Assembly: GCA_963784135.1 (NCBI GenBank)
Contig: CAWAQG010000002.1
Coordinates: 81,013 to 145,012 of the forward strand
DNA: 64,000 bases
Direction of reading: 5' to 3'
DNA from: JADFXI01 sp963784135
Lineage (GTDB): Bacteria; Nitrospirota; Thermodesulfovibrionia; Thermodesulfovibrionales; Dissulfurispiraceae
A program made the position numbers and the translations under genes. The notes under the pieces are model-generated. The model saw only the letters and a list, made by a program, of their open reading frames with translations. It was not told the origin of the DNA and did no database searches. Positions 33,233 through 41,687 of this stretch are shown piece after piece; within the stretch, counting starts at the first letter, position 1; each line of letters starts with the position of its first letter.

Positions 33233-34939
33233 ATGAATAGTGACCGCACAATTGATGAAATTAAGACAAAAATCGATATCGTTGACCTGATCTCCGAACA
33301 CGTAGACCTGAAGAGAGCGGGACAGAATTTTAAAGGGCTCTGTCCGTTCCACGCAGAAAAAACCCCCTCTTTCATGGTGAACCCTTCAAAACAGATTTGC
33401 CACTGCTTCGGCTGCGGCAAAGGCGGCGATATTTTTGCCTTCACAATGCAATACGAGAACATGAATTTTCATGAGGCTGTATCATATCTCGCAAGCAAGG
33501 CTGGAATAACAATAGAAAGTTACACCCGCGGGCCGGCCTGCGACAAAGGTATCAAGGAAAGCATTTTCTCAATCCACAAAGAGGCGCTGCAATTCTTTAA
33601 AAACAACCTGAGTTCGTCCGGCAGTGCAACTGCCTACATCAGGGAGCGCGGTCTCAGCAGTGAGATCATAGAGCAATTCTCTATCGGATACAGCACAGGC
33701 ATGCGCGACCCCCTTTTCAGCCGGCTTAAGGACCGGTCCTTCACCCTGGAACAGATCAAGGCTTCCGGTCTCGTCTACTTCGGCGATAACGGAGTCCATG
33801 ATTTCTTTCGGGACAGGATTATGTTCCCTATTTTCGACATCCAGGGGAGGCCTGTTGCCTTTGGCGGAAGAAAACTCTCGACATCCGGGAATATTCCAAA
33901 ATATCTGAACTCCCCTGATCATATGCTCTTCAAAAAAGGGGAATCCTGCTATGGCATGCACATAGCAAAAAATGCCATTACGCAAAAAGGCTACTCTATT
34001 GTAGTGGAAGGGTATCTCGATGCGATTATGTGCCATCAGCATTCCTTCAATAACACGATAGCGCCTCTTGGGACTGCTCTTACAGCAGGGCATCTGAAAA
34101 AACTCAAGCGGTTCTCCCCCAAAGTCCTCCTGCTTTTTGACGGAGACCCGGCAGGGATATCGGCGACCAAGAGGTCGCTGGAGCTTATTTACACTGAAGG
34201 GATGTCGGCAAAGATTGTCATGCTCCCCGAAAAAGAGGACCCGGACACCTTTTTAAGAAAGCACGGAGCGGATTACTTCAGGCAATACCTGGGAAAAGCG
34301 GTCACCCCTGTGGAATTCCTGCTCAAATTATACGGCAAGAACAAACTCGAAGGGGTGCGTTATGCCCTGTCGTTGATTCTGTCCTGTCCCGATCCATTGC
34401 GGCGGGATGAAACACTGAGGGAACTGTCCGGCCTGTCGGGACATGATGAACTGACCCTGCGGCAGGAATTGAAAAACAGCAGGAAGCCGGCAAGTCATAG
34501 AGGGCTCGAAGGCGCCGGACTTAGAAACCGGAGCGACACAATAAGCAAAGAGGAACAAATACTCTTAAGCATAATTATCTTAGTACCGGAAAAACGTGAT
34601 AACATCCTGCACTATCTTGGTCCCGAAAACATGGGCCCATATTCCACGCGTGGACTGTTCGATAAGATCAGGCTTTTTCTGGCTGAAAACGGCGCCGGCA
34701 ATCTGCTCTCGACCGACTTCATGGCACTTTGCAACAGCGACGAACAGGCACTCATTACGAAACTCTCTGTCGATTCGGGGATAGACGCGGACAATATCAA
34801 TGCATTGACAAAAGACTGCTTAAAGACAATCTCCAGGAAAGGGATCACGCGGCAGATAGAACTGGCTGAAAAGGCCGGTGATGAGAAACTTTTATTTTCA
34901 CTCCTTGGGAGGAAGAAAACTCTTACGGAAAGCCTGTGA
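33233..34939 (+). CDS. dnaG: DNA primase
   Basis: 568 aa. Makes RNA primers for replication. The zinc-binding domain reads CPFHAEKTPSFMVNPSKQIC with CFGCGKGGD. The TOPRIM core includes VVEGYLDAIMCHQHSF and LLLFDGDPAGISATKRSLE. The C-terminal part is the DnaB-interacting region. ATG at 33233 follows an in-frame GTG at 33230. Confidence 0.97.
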   Translation: MNSDRTIDEIKTKIDIVDLISEHVDLKRAGQNFKGLCPFHAEKTPSFMVNPSKQICHCFGCGKGGDIFAFTMQYENMNFHEAVSYLASKAGITIESYTRGPACDKGIKESIFSIHKEALQFFKNNLSSSGSATAYIRERGLSSEIIEQFSIGYSTGMRDPLFSRLKDRSFTLEQIKASGLVYFGDNGVHDFFRDRIMFPIFDIQGRPVAFGGRKLSTSGNIPKYLNSPDHMLFKKGESCYGMHIAKNAITQKGYSIVVEGYLDAIMCHQHSFNNTIAPLGTALTAGHLKKLKRFSPKVLLLFDGDPAGISATKRSLELIYTEGMSAKIVMLPEKEDPDTFLRKHGADYFRQYLGKAVTPVEFLLKLYGKNKLEGVRYALSLILSCPDPLRRDETLRELSGLSGHDELTLRQELKNSRKPASHRGLEGAGLRNRSDTISKEEQILLSIIILVPEKRDNILHYLGPENMGPYSTRGLFDKIRLFLAENGAGNLLSTDFMALCNSDEQALITKLSVDSGIDADNINALTKDCLKTISRKGITRQIELAEKAGDEKLLFSLLGRKKTLTESL

Positions 34940-34989
34940 CTAACGTGCTTGCTCTATGATTGCTTATTACCTTAAAGGAGGAGGGAATA

Positions 34990-36435
34990 TTGAAAAAGCA
35001 TCTTAATCTTTTTGAAGAGGACCTGGCTGAACATGATGCGAACTTCGCCGTGACCGAAATCGAGGAAATAGCAGCGAGCGAAAACACGGCGCCGGTGGAT
35101 GCTGCAAGAACAAATGAATCCATCGAACAGGAGTATGATCCGTTAAAGGCCTACCTGAAAGGCATAAGCATGATCCCCCTTCTGACCAAAGAAGGAGAAG
35201 TTGCAGTTGCAAAAAAGATCGAAACATGCAAATTCAAAATATGCAGCACCATTTTTACCATACCTTTTCTCCTTGACAAGCTGGTAAGGCTTGGCCAGCT
35301 CGTGAAAAAAGGAGAGGCCCCATTTTCAGATTTTGTTCAGGACAGTGAAGACCTGTCGGAAGAAGAGATCGAGGCGGAGAAAGAGCGGTTCTCAAAGATT
35401 ACAGAAGCGATCAATGGCATCTTCAGCAGATGGAAGAAACAAAAACAGACACTGGTTGCAGAGTTGTCTCAGGACAACAAACTTCGCATTCTTAAAAAAA
35501 TTCAGGAACTCAACTTAAAGGCCGATGTAGTAAAAACCTTTGCTGAGGAATTAAAAAAGATGTGGGCGCAGGTTGAGGGCCACAAGACCTCCGACAGAAA
35601 GCAATACAGGAGTGAGCTCAAAATATTGGAATCCAGCCTCGGACTGGGCGCCCCTGAAATAAGAAGGGCCGTCAAAGAACTGGAATTGTCTGAAATAGAG
35701 CTGGCCCACGCAAAGGGACAGCTTATCGAGTCCAACCTGAGACTGGTGATCAGTATCGCAAAACGGTATATGGGAAAAGGATTAAGCCTTGGGGACCTTA
35801 TCCAGGAAGGCAACATCGGTCTCATGCGGGCGGTTGAAAAGTTCGAGTATCAGAGAGGGTATAAATTCAGCACGTATGCTACGTGGTGGATACGGCAGGC
35901 GATCAGCCGTGCTATAGCAGACCAGTCAAGAGTCATCCGGATCCCGGTCCATATGATCGAGAATATAAACAGGGTCAATAAAATCACAAAGGAGTTTGTA
36001 CAGGAACTTGGCGTCGAACCCACGCCGGAAGAGATAGCAAAGCGTTCAAAGATGCCGCTTGATAAGGTCAAAAATATTTTAAAAATATCCAAAGAACCAA
36101 TTTCCATTGAAACACCAATCGGCGACGAAGACGATACCATGCTCAAAGACTTTATCGAGGACAAATCGAATCTCTCCCCGCTGGAACTGGTTATCCGGGA
36201 AGACCTGAAGACGCTCATTGACAACATGCTTTGCAAACTCTCCCACAAAGAAGAACTTGTCATAAGAAAACGGTTCGGTATCGGCGAGGAGGCCCCGCAG
36301 ACGCTTGAAGATGTCGGCCAGGCATTTGATGTTACAAGAGAGCGTATCAGGCAAATTCAGGTCAAGGCAATAAAAAAATTAAAAACCTCCCTCAAGGACC
36401 AGGCTTGGCTCAGGCATTTCCTCGGAAGCTCTTGA
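34990..36435 (+). CDS. rpoD: RNA polymerase sigma factor RpoD (housekeeping, paralogue 2)
   Basis: 481 aa from a TTG start placed 5 nt after AAGGAGGAGG. Region 1.2 is DPLKAYLKGISMIPLLTKEG, then a charged spacer. Region 2 is ESNLRLVISIAKRYMGKGLS, GDLIQEGNIGLMRAVEKFEY and TYATWWIRQAISRAI. Region 3 (EFVQELGVEPTPEEIAKRSK) and region 4 (ERIRQIQVKAIKKLK) complete it. No clear region 1.1, so the N-terminus is short. Placement after dnaG marks it as the primary sigma factor. The truncated gene at 1-1136 is a close copy. Confidence 0.97.
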   Translation: MKKHLNLFEEDLAEHDANFAVTEIEEIAASENTAPVDAARTNESIEQEYDPLKAYLKGISMIPLLTKEGEVAVAKKIETCKFKICSTIFTIPFLLDKLVRLGQLVKKGEAPFSDFVQDSEDLSEEEIEAEKERFSKITEAINGIFSRWKKQKQTLVAELSQDNKLRILKKIQELNLKADVVKTFAEELKKMWAQVEGHKTSDRKQYRSELKILESSLGLGAPEIRRAVKELELSEIELAHAKGQLIESNLRLVISIAKRYMGKGLSLGDLIQEGNIGLMRAVEKFEYQRGYKFSTYATWWIRQAISRAIADQSRVIRIPVHMIENINRVNKITKEFVQELGVEPTPEEIAKRSKMPLDKVKNILKISKEPISIETPIGDEDDTMLKDFIEDKSNLSPLELVIREDLKTLIDNMLCKLSHKEELVIRKRFGIGEEAPQTLEDVGQAFDVTRERIRQIQVKAIKKLKTSLKDQAWLRHFLGSS

Positions 36436-36495
36436 CTAAGAGCTTAAATTACGTTTATAGTAAAAAACTTTAGACATTAGTTTCAAATGCTTAAA

Positions 36496-36571
36496 GGGCC
36501 CATAGCTCAGCTGGTAGAGCTACCGGCTCATAACCGGTTGGTCCCAGGTTCGAGTCCTGGTGGGCCCACCA
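36496..36571 (+). tRNA. tRNA-Met (CAT)
   Basis: 76 nt including an encoded CCA. The acceptor stem is GGGCCCA / TGGGCCC, the D-arm AGCTCAGCTGGTAGAGCT, the anticodon arm CCGGCTCATAACCGG with CAT, and the T-arm CCAGGTTCGAGTCCTGG. It could be elongator Met or the lysidine-modified Ile2 that also has CAT; the sequence alone does not decide. It lacks the C-A mismatch of initiator tRNA. Its 3' end is part of a long perfect palindrome. Confidence 0.95.
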
Positions 36572-36619
36572 TATAGACCCCAAAAAGTCTGCGACTTTTT
36601 GGGGTCTATATGGTGGGCC
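36563..36619. repeat. Perfect 27-bp palindrome that includes the tRNA 3' end
   Basis: The left arm (36563-36589) runs from the tRNA acceptor strand GGCCCACCA into ATATAGACCCC and on. The right arm (36593-36619) is its exact inverse complement, with a 3-nt TGC loop. It lies between the tRNA and the zinc-ribbon gene and may act as terminator or processing hairpin. Confidence 0.9.
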
Positions 36620-36643
36620 AATCAACAACGTAAAGGGGTAGAG

Positions 36644-37396
36644 GTGAACGAACAATTATGCCTGCTTATAGAACTTCAAAAACTTGATACCGTCATACTC
36701 GCGCTGCATTCTAAAATCGATTTGATGCCCGGCACCATCGCTGCCAGTGAGGGGCCTCTAAAAAAATCCGAGGCAACTTTTGAAAACCTGAAGCAAGGCT
36801 GCGCAGCCATGGAAAAGAAAAAGAAAGACAAGGAGCAGGCTATCGAGGACATCAATGAAAAAATCAAAAAGCTGTCGCTAAGGACCTCGGAGATCAAAAA
36901 CAATAAAGAGTACCAGGCCCACCTTAAAGAGATAGAGAGGGCTGGAAAGGACCTGAAAGCGGCCGAAGACGAATTGCTTGATGCTATCGAGTCTATCGAA
37001 AAATCCTCGAAATTGCTCGCTGCCGAACAGTCCAGTATCGCGGGGGAACGGTCAAAGCTGGATGTGATCAGGCAGGAAATAGAAAAGACCATTGCCCTTG
37101 ACAGGCAAGAGTTGAAAAAACTCAAGGATGCCAGGAAAAAATTCATCGAAAAACTGGACCCCGACATTTATGGCCGGTATATTGCCACCATGAAATCAGG
37201 CCGCGGGCTTGCCGTTGCAGAGGCAAAAAATGAGATATGCCAGGGATGCAACCTGCATATCCCGCCGCAGATGTTCGTTGAATTGAAAAAGAATGAAGAG
37301 TTGACCCTCTGCCCGCAGTGCAGGCGAATACTGTACTATAATAATTCCGATGTTGTATCTACAGAAGCCAAAGACGAAGGGCTAAAAGTCAAATAA
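36644..37396 (+). CDS. Coiled-coil zinc-ribbon protein (zf-RING_7/DUF164 family)
   Basis: 250 aa. An N-terminal antiparallel coiled coil (residues 1-185, Lys/Glu rich) precedes a C4 zinc ribbon: EICQGCNLHIPP and ELTLCPQCRRILYY. Such proteins are conserved in many bacteria with a proposed nucleic-acid-related role but no settled function. The GTG start (36644) follows AAAGGGGTAGAG; longer in-frame starts would run through the palindrome and tRNA and are rejected. Confidence 0.92.
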   Translation: MNEQLCLLIELQKLDTVILALHSKIDLMPGTIAASEGPLKKSEATFENLKQGCAAMEKKKKDKEQAIEDINEKIKKLSLRTSEIKNNKEYQAHLKEIERAGKDLKAAEDELLDAIESIEKSSKLLAAEQSSIAGERSKLDVIRQEIEKTIALDRQELKKLKDARKKFIEKLDPDIYGRYIATMKSGRGLAVAEAKNEICQGCNLHIPPQMFVELKKNEELTLCPQCRRILYYNNSDVVSTEAKDEGLKVK

Positions 37397-37468
37397 GAAA
37401 TAATTCTTTGTATTTTCCTCATTTATTTGCTTATAATTTAACTTTATGGTAGTATAAACTCCATAACG

Positions 37469-38374
37469 ATGGAAGACCATAAATTAAAAGTTTTCTGCAC
37501 CGTTGCCGAGACGAAAAGTTTTTCAAAGACGTCTCAAATTATTCACCTGACCCAGCCTGCGGTGAGCCTTCAGATTCAAGCCCTTGAGGAACTGTATGAA
37601 ACAAAACTCTTTGACCGTTCGAGCAGTTCCATCAACCTTACTTCCGCGGGGGAAGTGCTGTACCGTTATGCCAAGAATATCCTGGTGCAGTATTCCGAAC
37701 TCGAAAAGGAAATAGGTAAAATAACCGGACTCATAAAAGGAAGCATCACGATCGGGGCCAGTACGACCATAGGCAACTACCTCCTTCCGAGCGTTGTCTT
37801 CGACTTCAAGAAAAATCATCCCAAGATAAAGATTAATATACTGATCGGAAATACAAACAGGGTGCTTGATCTCCTGAATTCAGGCGTCATAGACTTTGGG
37901 CTTGTAGAAGGTGAAACGACGAGGAGCAAAATTAGGGCCGAAGCGTTGCTCTCCGATGAGCTTGTCTTCATACTGCCGGCCATACACCCCCTGGCAAAGA
38001 AGAAGTCTATTTCACTCCTTGAAATCATGAAAGAGCCGTTTATTATACGTGAGGAAGGTTCCGGGACCCGCCAGATAATTGAAAAGTATCTCGCATTGCA
38101 CGGAACAAAGATTTCCGATATGCATATTGTCCTCGTTCTCGGTGGTACCGAATCAATAAAAGAGGCTGTTGAACGCGGGATGGGAATCTCGATTGTATCG
38201 CGATGGGCCGCCCGGAAGGAAGTCAAATACGGCACCCTGAAATACATTACCGCCAAAGAGGACCGGATACTAAGGGACTTCTCTCTGGTAGTGACGAAGA
38301 ATGCGGTGTTCTCCCATGCCGTAGATGAGTTCCTCTCCTACCTCAAGGTATACTCCTTCGATATGCTCCTTTAG
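37469..38374 (+). CDS. LysR-family transcriptional regulator
   Basis: 301 aa. The N-terminal winged helix reads FCTVAETKSFSKTSQIIHLT and QPAVSLQIQALEELYETKLF. The substrate-binding domain has GSITIGASTTIGNYLLPSVV, VIDFGLVEGE and IIREEGSGTRQIIEKYL. It resembles CysB/CysL-like regulators and a LysR group linked with selenium metabolism. selD lies nearby on the opposite strand, but the ligand is unknown. A TATAAA hexamer stands 10 nt before the ATG. Confidence 0.92.
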   Translation: MEDHKLKVFCTVAETKSFSKTSQIIHLTQPAVSLQIQALEELYETKLFDRSSSSINLTSAGEVLYRYAKNILVQYSELEKEIGKITGLIKGSITIGASTTIGNYLLPSVVFDFKKNHPKIKINILIGNTNRVLDLLNSGVIDFGLVEGETTRSKIRAEALLSDELVFILPAIHPLAKKKSISLLEIMKEPFIIREEGSGTRQIIEKYLALHGTKISDMHIVLVLGGTESIKEAVERGMGISIVSRWAARKEVKYGTLKYITAKEDRILRDFSLVVTKNAVFSHAVDEFLSYLKVYSFDMLL

Positions 38375-38389
38375 GCAGGCTGGTCTTCC

Positions 38390-39955
38390 TTATTCACCAA
38401 GCCAGGCAAAAACATTATTCCGGTCCTCCAGTTCGCGCAGCAATGACCTGTCACTGTCAACGCCTTCAGCCATCTGGAGAAGCCGGTTGAAATTATGGAT
38501 ATGGCCGCGCACTCTTCTTTCCGCATATTCGGATGCCCTGTCTTTCTCGATCAGAAAGGGCCAATCGCTGGACTGCGCCAGCAGCATCTCTTTCACCGCC
38601 TGGTCCACGGCCCGTTGCCTAAACGGGGCCCGGCGGCCCATGCTCCTGACTCTTTCCTTTAAGCGCGCAATTCTCTCTGCCATTGAATGGAGGTGCCTGT
38701 AAATATAATGGTTCCGTTCGCCTATCCATAAGGCATTGTACCCTCCTTCACCCCAGCTTGAGGGGTGCAAAACAATATTATTGCCTGACGGATATTCCGC
38801 AATGCATTCCGCGGGAGTGGCCAAACGGACTGTCCTGCTGTCAAACAATTTCCTCACCATGATATCAAGCCAGCAGGTACCCTCGAACCACCAGTGCCCG
38901 AATAGTTCCGCATCAAAGGCGGAGAAAATAACAGGACTGAACCCATGACCGCAGAGCCGCCGCACCTGCGATTCCCTGCTTTCCATAAAATGGGCCGCGT
39001 GCTCAATGGCCCTCCGCATCGCCATTACCCTGTCATAAGGGAGCTTTTCATTCGCAGCTCCTGTGACCCGGTAATACTTCATTCCTGTAAAAAGCTTCAA
39101 CTCACCGGAATGAAGGAATTTGTCGAGATACCCGGCAGGAAGGTCAAATCCGATATCACGGTAAAAATCCCTGTAGTATGGATCTCCGGGATACCCTTCC
39201 GTTGCGCTCCATACCTGTCCGGCTGATTTAAAATCCCTGCCGAATACCTGCAGCCCCGAAGGCGCCCTCACCGGTTTAAAAATACTGTGTTCCGGACGGG
39301 GATTTCCAAGCAGTATGCCGTGTGACTCCAAAAAGAAATAGCGTATACCGGCATCTTTCAGAAAAAAATCGAGCCCCTGGAAATAGCCGCACTCGGGCAG
39401 CCAGAAGCCGGACGGAGCTCTCCCGAAATTTCTAATATAGCTCTTAATGCCTATGCCGATCTGCTCTTTTATGATGTCAGGATATGCTTCGAATGCAGGC
39501 AGAAACGCATGCGTTGCAGCAGTAGCGACAATCTCTATGTGGCCTTCGTCCTGAAGCCGCCTGAAAGCCGCGACCAGGTCGCAGCCATAACGCCCGGTAT
39601 ATAAACGCAGCACCGTCCTGAAGTGTTTATTATACAGCTCTGCAGTGGGCCCAAAAGATGACCTTCCGGTCCTGGCCACTTCGGCTTCGGAAAGCGCAAT
39701 AAGATTGTCCATATGCCTGAGGAACCTTTTCCTGAGAAGGCCGTCACCGAGCATTTCCGCCAGCGTTGGACTTATTGAAAAGGTAATATGCGGGCTTATA
39801 CCGTCATTTACCATCCGTTCCAGCATATCAAGCAGGGGGACATAGGTTTCCCTGATTGCCTCAAAAAGCCAGTTTTCTTCAATGCAATACTCGTGTTCCG
39901 GGTGCCTTACATAAGGAAGGTGAGCGTGAAGCAGGAGGACAAGCGAGCCGTTCAC
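38390..39955 (-). CDS. GH57 family 1,4-alpha-glucan branching enzyme (DUF1957 type)
   Basis: 521 aa. The GH57 (beta/alpha)7 barrel opens with LVLLLHAHLPYVRHPEHEYC. The predicted nucleophile Glu is in SGFWLPECGYFQGLDFF and the acid Asp in FSAFDAELFGHWWFEG, with the C-terminal helical domain (NNHIYR-like HYIYRHLHSMAERIARLKER). Such enzymes branch glycogen. The GTG start overlaps the selD stop (GTGA), so a glycogen enzyme is coupled to selD; the reason is not evident. Confidence 0.93.
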   Translation of the reverse strand: MNGSLVLLLHAHLPYVRHPEHEYCIEENWLFEAIRETYVPLLDMLERMVNDGISPHITFSISPTLAEMLGDGLLRKRFLRHMDNLIALSEAEVARTGRSSFGPTAELYNKHFRTVLRLYTGRYGCDLVAAFRRLQDEGHIEIVATAATHAFLPAFEAYPDIIKEQIGIGIKSYIRNFGRAPSGFWLPECGYFQGLDFFLKDAGIRYFFLESHGILLGNPRPEHSIFKPVRAPSGLQVFGRDFKSAGQVWSATEGYPGDPYYRDFYRDIGFDLPAGYLDKFLHSGELKLFTGMKYYRVTGAANEKLPYDRVMAMRRAIEHAAHFMESRESQVRRLCGHGFSPVIFSAFDAELFGHWWFEGTCWLDIMVRKLFDSRTVRLATPAECIAEYPSGNNIVLHPSSWGEGGYNALWIGERNHYIYRHLHSMAERIARLKERVRSMGRRAPFRQRAVDQAVKEMLLAQSSDWPFLIEKDRASEYAERRVRGHIHNFNRLLQMAEGVDSDRSLLRELEDRNNVFAWLGE

Positions 39956-40989
39956 TTTACGATAATGCTGCCGGAGCCTTTCTCCACCCTGCCGATGACC
40001 GAAAAAAAGAGGGAATGTCCTTCAAGGGCTTTGATACGGTCCTCGCCAAGGGTGAATAAAAGTCCGCCGGAAGTTTGCGGGTCGGAAAGCAGAAGCTTGC
40101 TCTCGCCGCTGACGCCGGAAGAAAAAACCACTTTGCCTTCGCTATACTGCAGATTTTTGTAGGCGCCTTCGGGGACCATGCCTCTGTCTATCATTTCCAC
40201 AACATGTTCGAGCACAGGGACGCGCGAGTTCTCTATGACAAAATCCACTGCCGCATTCCTGACCATGTTGTATGCATGGCCGAGCAGTCCAAATCCGGTA
40301 ATATCCGTGCAGGCAGTTGCGCCTATGGAAGAAGCTATTAAAGATGCGTTGTCATTCAGCGTCAGCATCCACTCAACCGCCGGTCCCATCGCCTCATCCG
40401 TCAGTTTGCCCCCCTTGAGCGCAGTCGCCAGTATGCCCACGCCAAGAGGTTTCGTAAGGATGATAGCATCTCCTTCAGCCGCGCCCGACACCTTGAGTAT
40501 CCTGTTCCTGTCAACAATGCCTGTTACCGAAAGGCCGAATTTAAGCTCGCGATCATCAAAACTGTGCCCGCCGATAAGCCGGGCACCTGCCCTTCCAAGC
40601 GTATGCAACGCTCCCCTCAGTATTTCCTTCAGGACAACAGTCTCATAATCGCATGATGAGAACCCCGCTATAGCCAGCGCAGTGACAGGCCTGCCTCCCA
40701 TGGCATACACGTCGCTGATGGAATTATTGGCGCTTATGGCGCCGAAGGTGAAGGGGTCGTTTACCACGGGGGTTATAACATCCACGGTTTCAACTACAGC
40801 GGTGTCTCCGATAAGAGTGATACCGGCATCATCCCCCGGGCCTATAAGCACCACAGGAGAGTCCTTGCCGCTCCCGGACATGGCATCCTCATAATTATGG
40901 AGCGCAGCGATTATCTGTTCCAGGTCCGCCGGACCCATCTTTGCCGCTCAGCCCGCGGCCCTGACTTTTTCCATTAACCTGTAATTCAT
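39952..40989 (-). CDS. selD: Selenide, water dikinase with selenocysteine in the active site
   Basis: 345 aa when the TGA at 40948-40950 is read as Sec. It makes selenophosphate from selenide and ATP for Sec and selenouridine synthesis. Before the first uninterrupted ATG the same frame encodes RLMEKVRAAG-U-AAKMGPADL, matching the conserved GC(G/A)CK or GUAAK active-site loop. The body has LIGPGDDAGITLIGDTAVV, VIDLITPVV-like ETVDVITPVV, GGHSFDDRELKFGLSVTG and CTDITGFGLLGHAYNM. Start is the ATG at 40987-40989, with TATAAT 6 nt upstream. A hairpin stands at SECIS distance after the UGA. Confidence 0.95.
40922..40936 (-). promoter_or_regulatory. Candidate SECIS element of selD
   Basis: Minus-strand hairpin GGGTCC-GGC-GGACCT, with the GG-containing loop starting 18 nt after the UGA, as expected for bacterial SECIS elements. 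Confidence 0.65.
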
Positions 40990-40995
40990 TTAATT

Positions 40996-41001
40996 ATTAT
41001 A
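40996..41001 (-). promoter_or_regulatory. -10 hexamer of selD, leaderless arrangement
   Basis: TATAAT ends 6 nt before the ATG; no convincing -35. It lies 25 bp from the end of GIY-YIG element copy 2. Confidence 0.4.
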
Positions 41002-41120
41002 CCTTAAGGGCCCGCGAATAAATAACTTGCGAATTGCATCATCAGAAATCTATTCGAAAGTGAATCGTTGCATCACGAAGGAATCTATTCGAAATAATTT
41101 CACTTAGCAATACAAAATAC

Positions 41121-41153
41121 GTCATTCCCGCAGTCCTTTAGCGGGAATCCAGG
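41121..41153. repeat. Inner arm, left, of GIY-YIG element copy 2
   Basis: Begins GTCATTCCCGCAGTCCTTTA; exact inverse complement of 41467-41499. It differs from the copy 1 arm only in the hairpin loop bases. Confidence 0.85.
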
Positions 41154-41170
41154 TTTTTTCAGATGCATGC

Positions 41171-41455
41171 TTATAGTCTTTCATATAAATCATCCCAATT
41201 TGGATTATCTTTCTCAATAAGGTGTATTTTCCATTCACGCCGCCATCTCTTTATTTGTTTCTCTCTGGTAATGGCTGAATCAGCAGTTTCATGCAGCTCA
41301 TACCAAACAAGGCGATGCACGGTATATTCTTTTGTAAAACCATCTGCAAGGTTATTCTTATGCTCGTAGATGCGTTTGATTAAGTCCGACGTGACACCTG
41401 TATACAAAGTGCCATTACGCTTGCTGCAAAGAATATAAACATAAAAGCCCTTCAT
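41171..41455 (-). CDS. GIY-YIG nuclease-domain protein (UPF0213-like), element copy 2
   Basis: 94 aa, same length as the copy at 26139-26423 and differing at about ten positions. The catalytic features YVYILCSKRNGTLYTGVT, LIKRIYEHKN and ITREKQIKRWRREWKI are intact, so selection has kept the reading frame. The ATG is 12 nt inside the right inner arm. A longer frame reaching back into the arm (41503) is rejected by comparison with copy 1. Confidence 0.85.
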   Translation of the reverse strand: MKGFYVYILCSKRNGTLYTGVTSDLIKRIYEHKNNLADGFTKEYTVHRLVWYELHETADSAITREKQIKRWRREWKIHLIEKDNPNWDDLYERL

Positions 41456-41466
41456 ATGTTTCTTTT

Positions 41467-41499
41467 CCTGGATTCCCGCTAAAGGACTGCGGGAATGAC
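41467..41499. repeat. Inner arm, right, of GIY-YIG element copy 2
   Basis: Exact inverse complement of 41121-41153, including the element-specific loop. Confidence 0.85.
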
Positions 41500-41611
41500 G
41501 CAAGCTTATTATAGATTTTTTTGAATAGATTTTTGGTGATGCAACGAATACCTACTTCGAATAGATTTTTACGTGATGCAACGCGGAAGGAGAGCACTTG
41601 TTTTTCTACGC

Positions 41612-41650
41612 CCCGATAAACAGCCTGCTCCTCCCGATACCTTCTTTATG
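41612..41650 (+). repeat. 39-bp sequence shared with the rpsU upstream region
   Basis: Contains CCGATAAACAGCCTGC and ends CTTTATG; compare 32305-32343. The rest of the 41586-41916 gap holds the rho promoter and a leader of about 220 nt without a recognisable gene. Confidence 0.55.
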
Positions 41651-41658
41651 ACTGACTG

Positions 41659-41687
41659 TTGACAAAGCTTACCGCATTATGTAATTC
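41659..41687 (+). promoter_or_regulatory. Promoter of rho
   Basis: TTGACA, 17-bp spacer, TAATTC. It gives an untranslated leader of about 220 nt, in keeping with the autoregulated leaders known for rho genes. Confidence 0.55.

Larger units (their letters stand above)
41026..41585. mobile_element. GIY-YIG element, copy 2
   Basis: A 560-bp homologue of 26046-26568, in inverted orientation. Outer ends are CTTGCGAATTGCATCATCAG and, in inverse, CGCGTTGCATCACGTAAAAA. Each flank holds two units of about 38 bp with (A/G)TTGCATCA and TATTCGAA; the 41500-41585 flank has one unit more than copy 1, which accounts for the length difference. The 33-bp inner arms (41121-41153, 41467-41499) flank the nuclease gene. 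Confidence 0.8.

Noticed and set aside
36496..36571. tRNA as initiator or selenocysteine tRNA
   Set aside because: The acceptor end is fully paired (no initiator mismatch), the anticodon is CAT, and the variable loop is short, unlike tRNA-Sec. No tRNA-Sec was found in the window.
41026..41585. Repeats around the GIY-YIG genes as a CRISPR array
   Set aside because: Units are few, palindromic and in inverted pairs, with no regular unique spacers and no cas genes.
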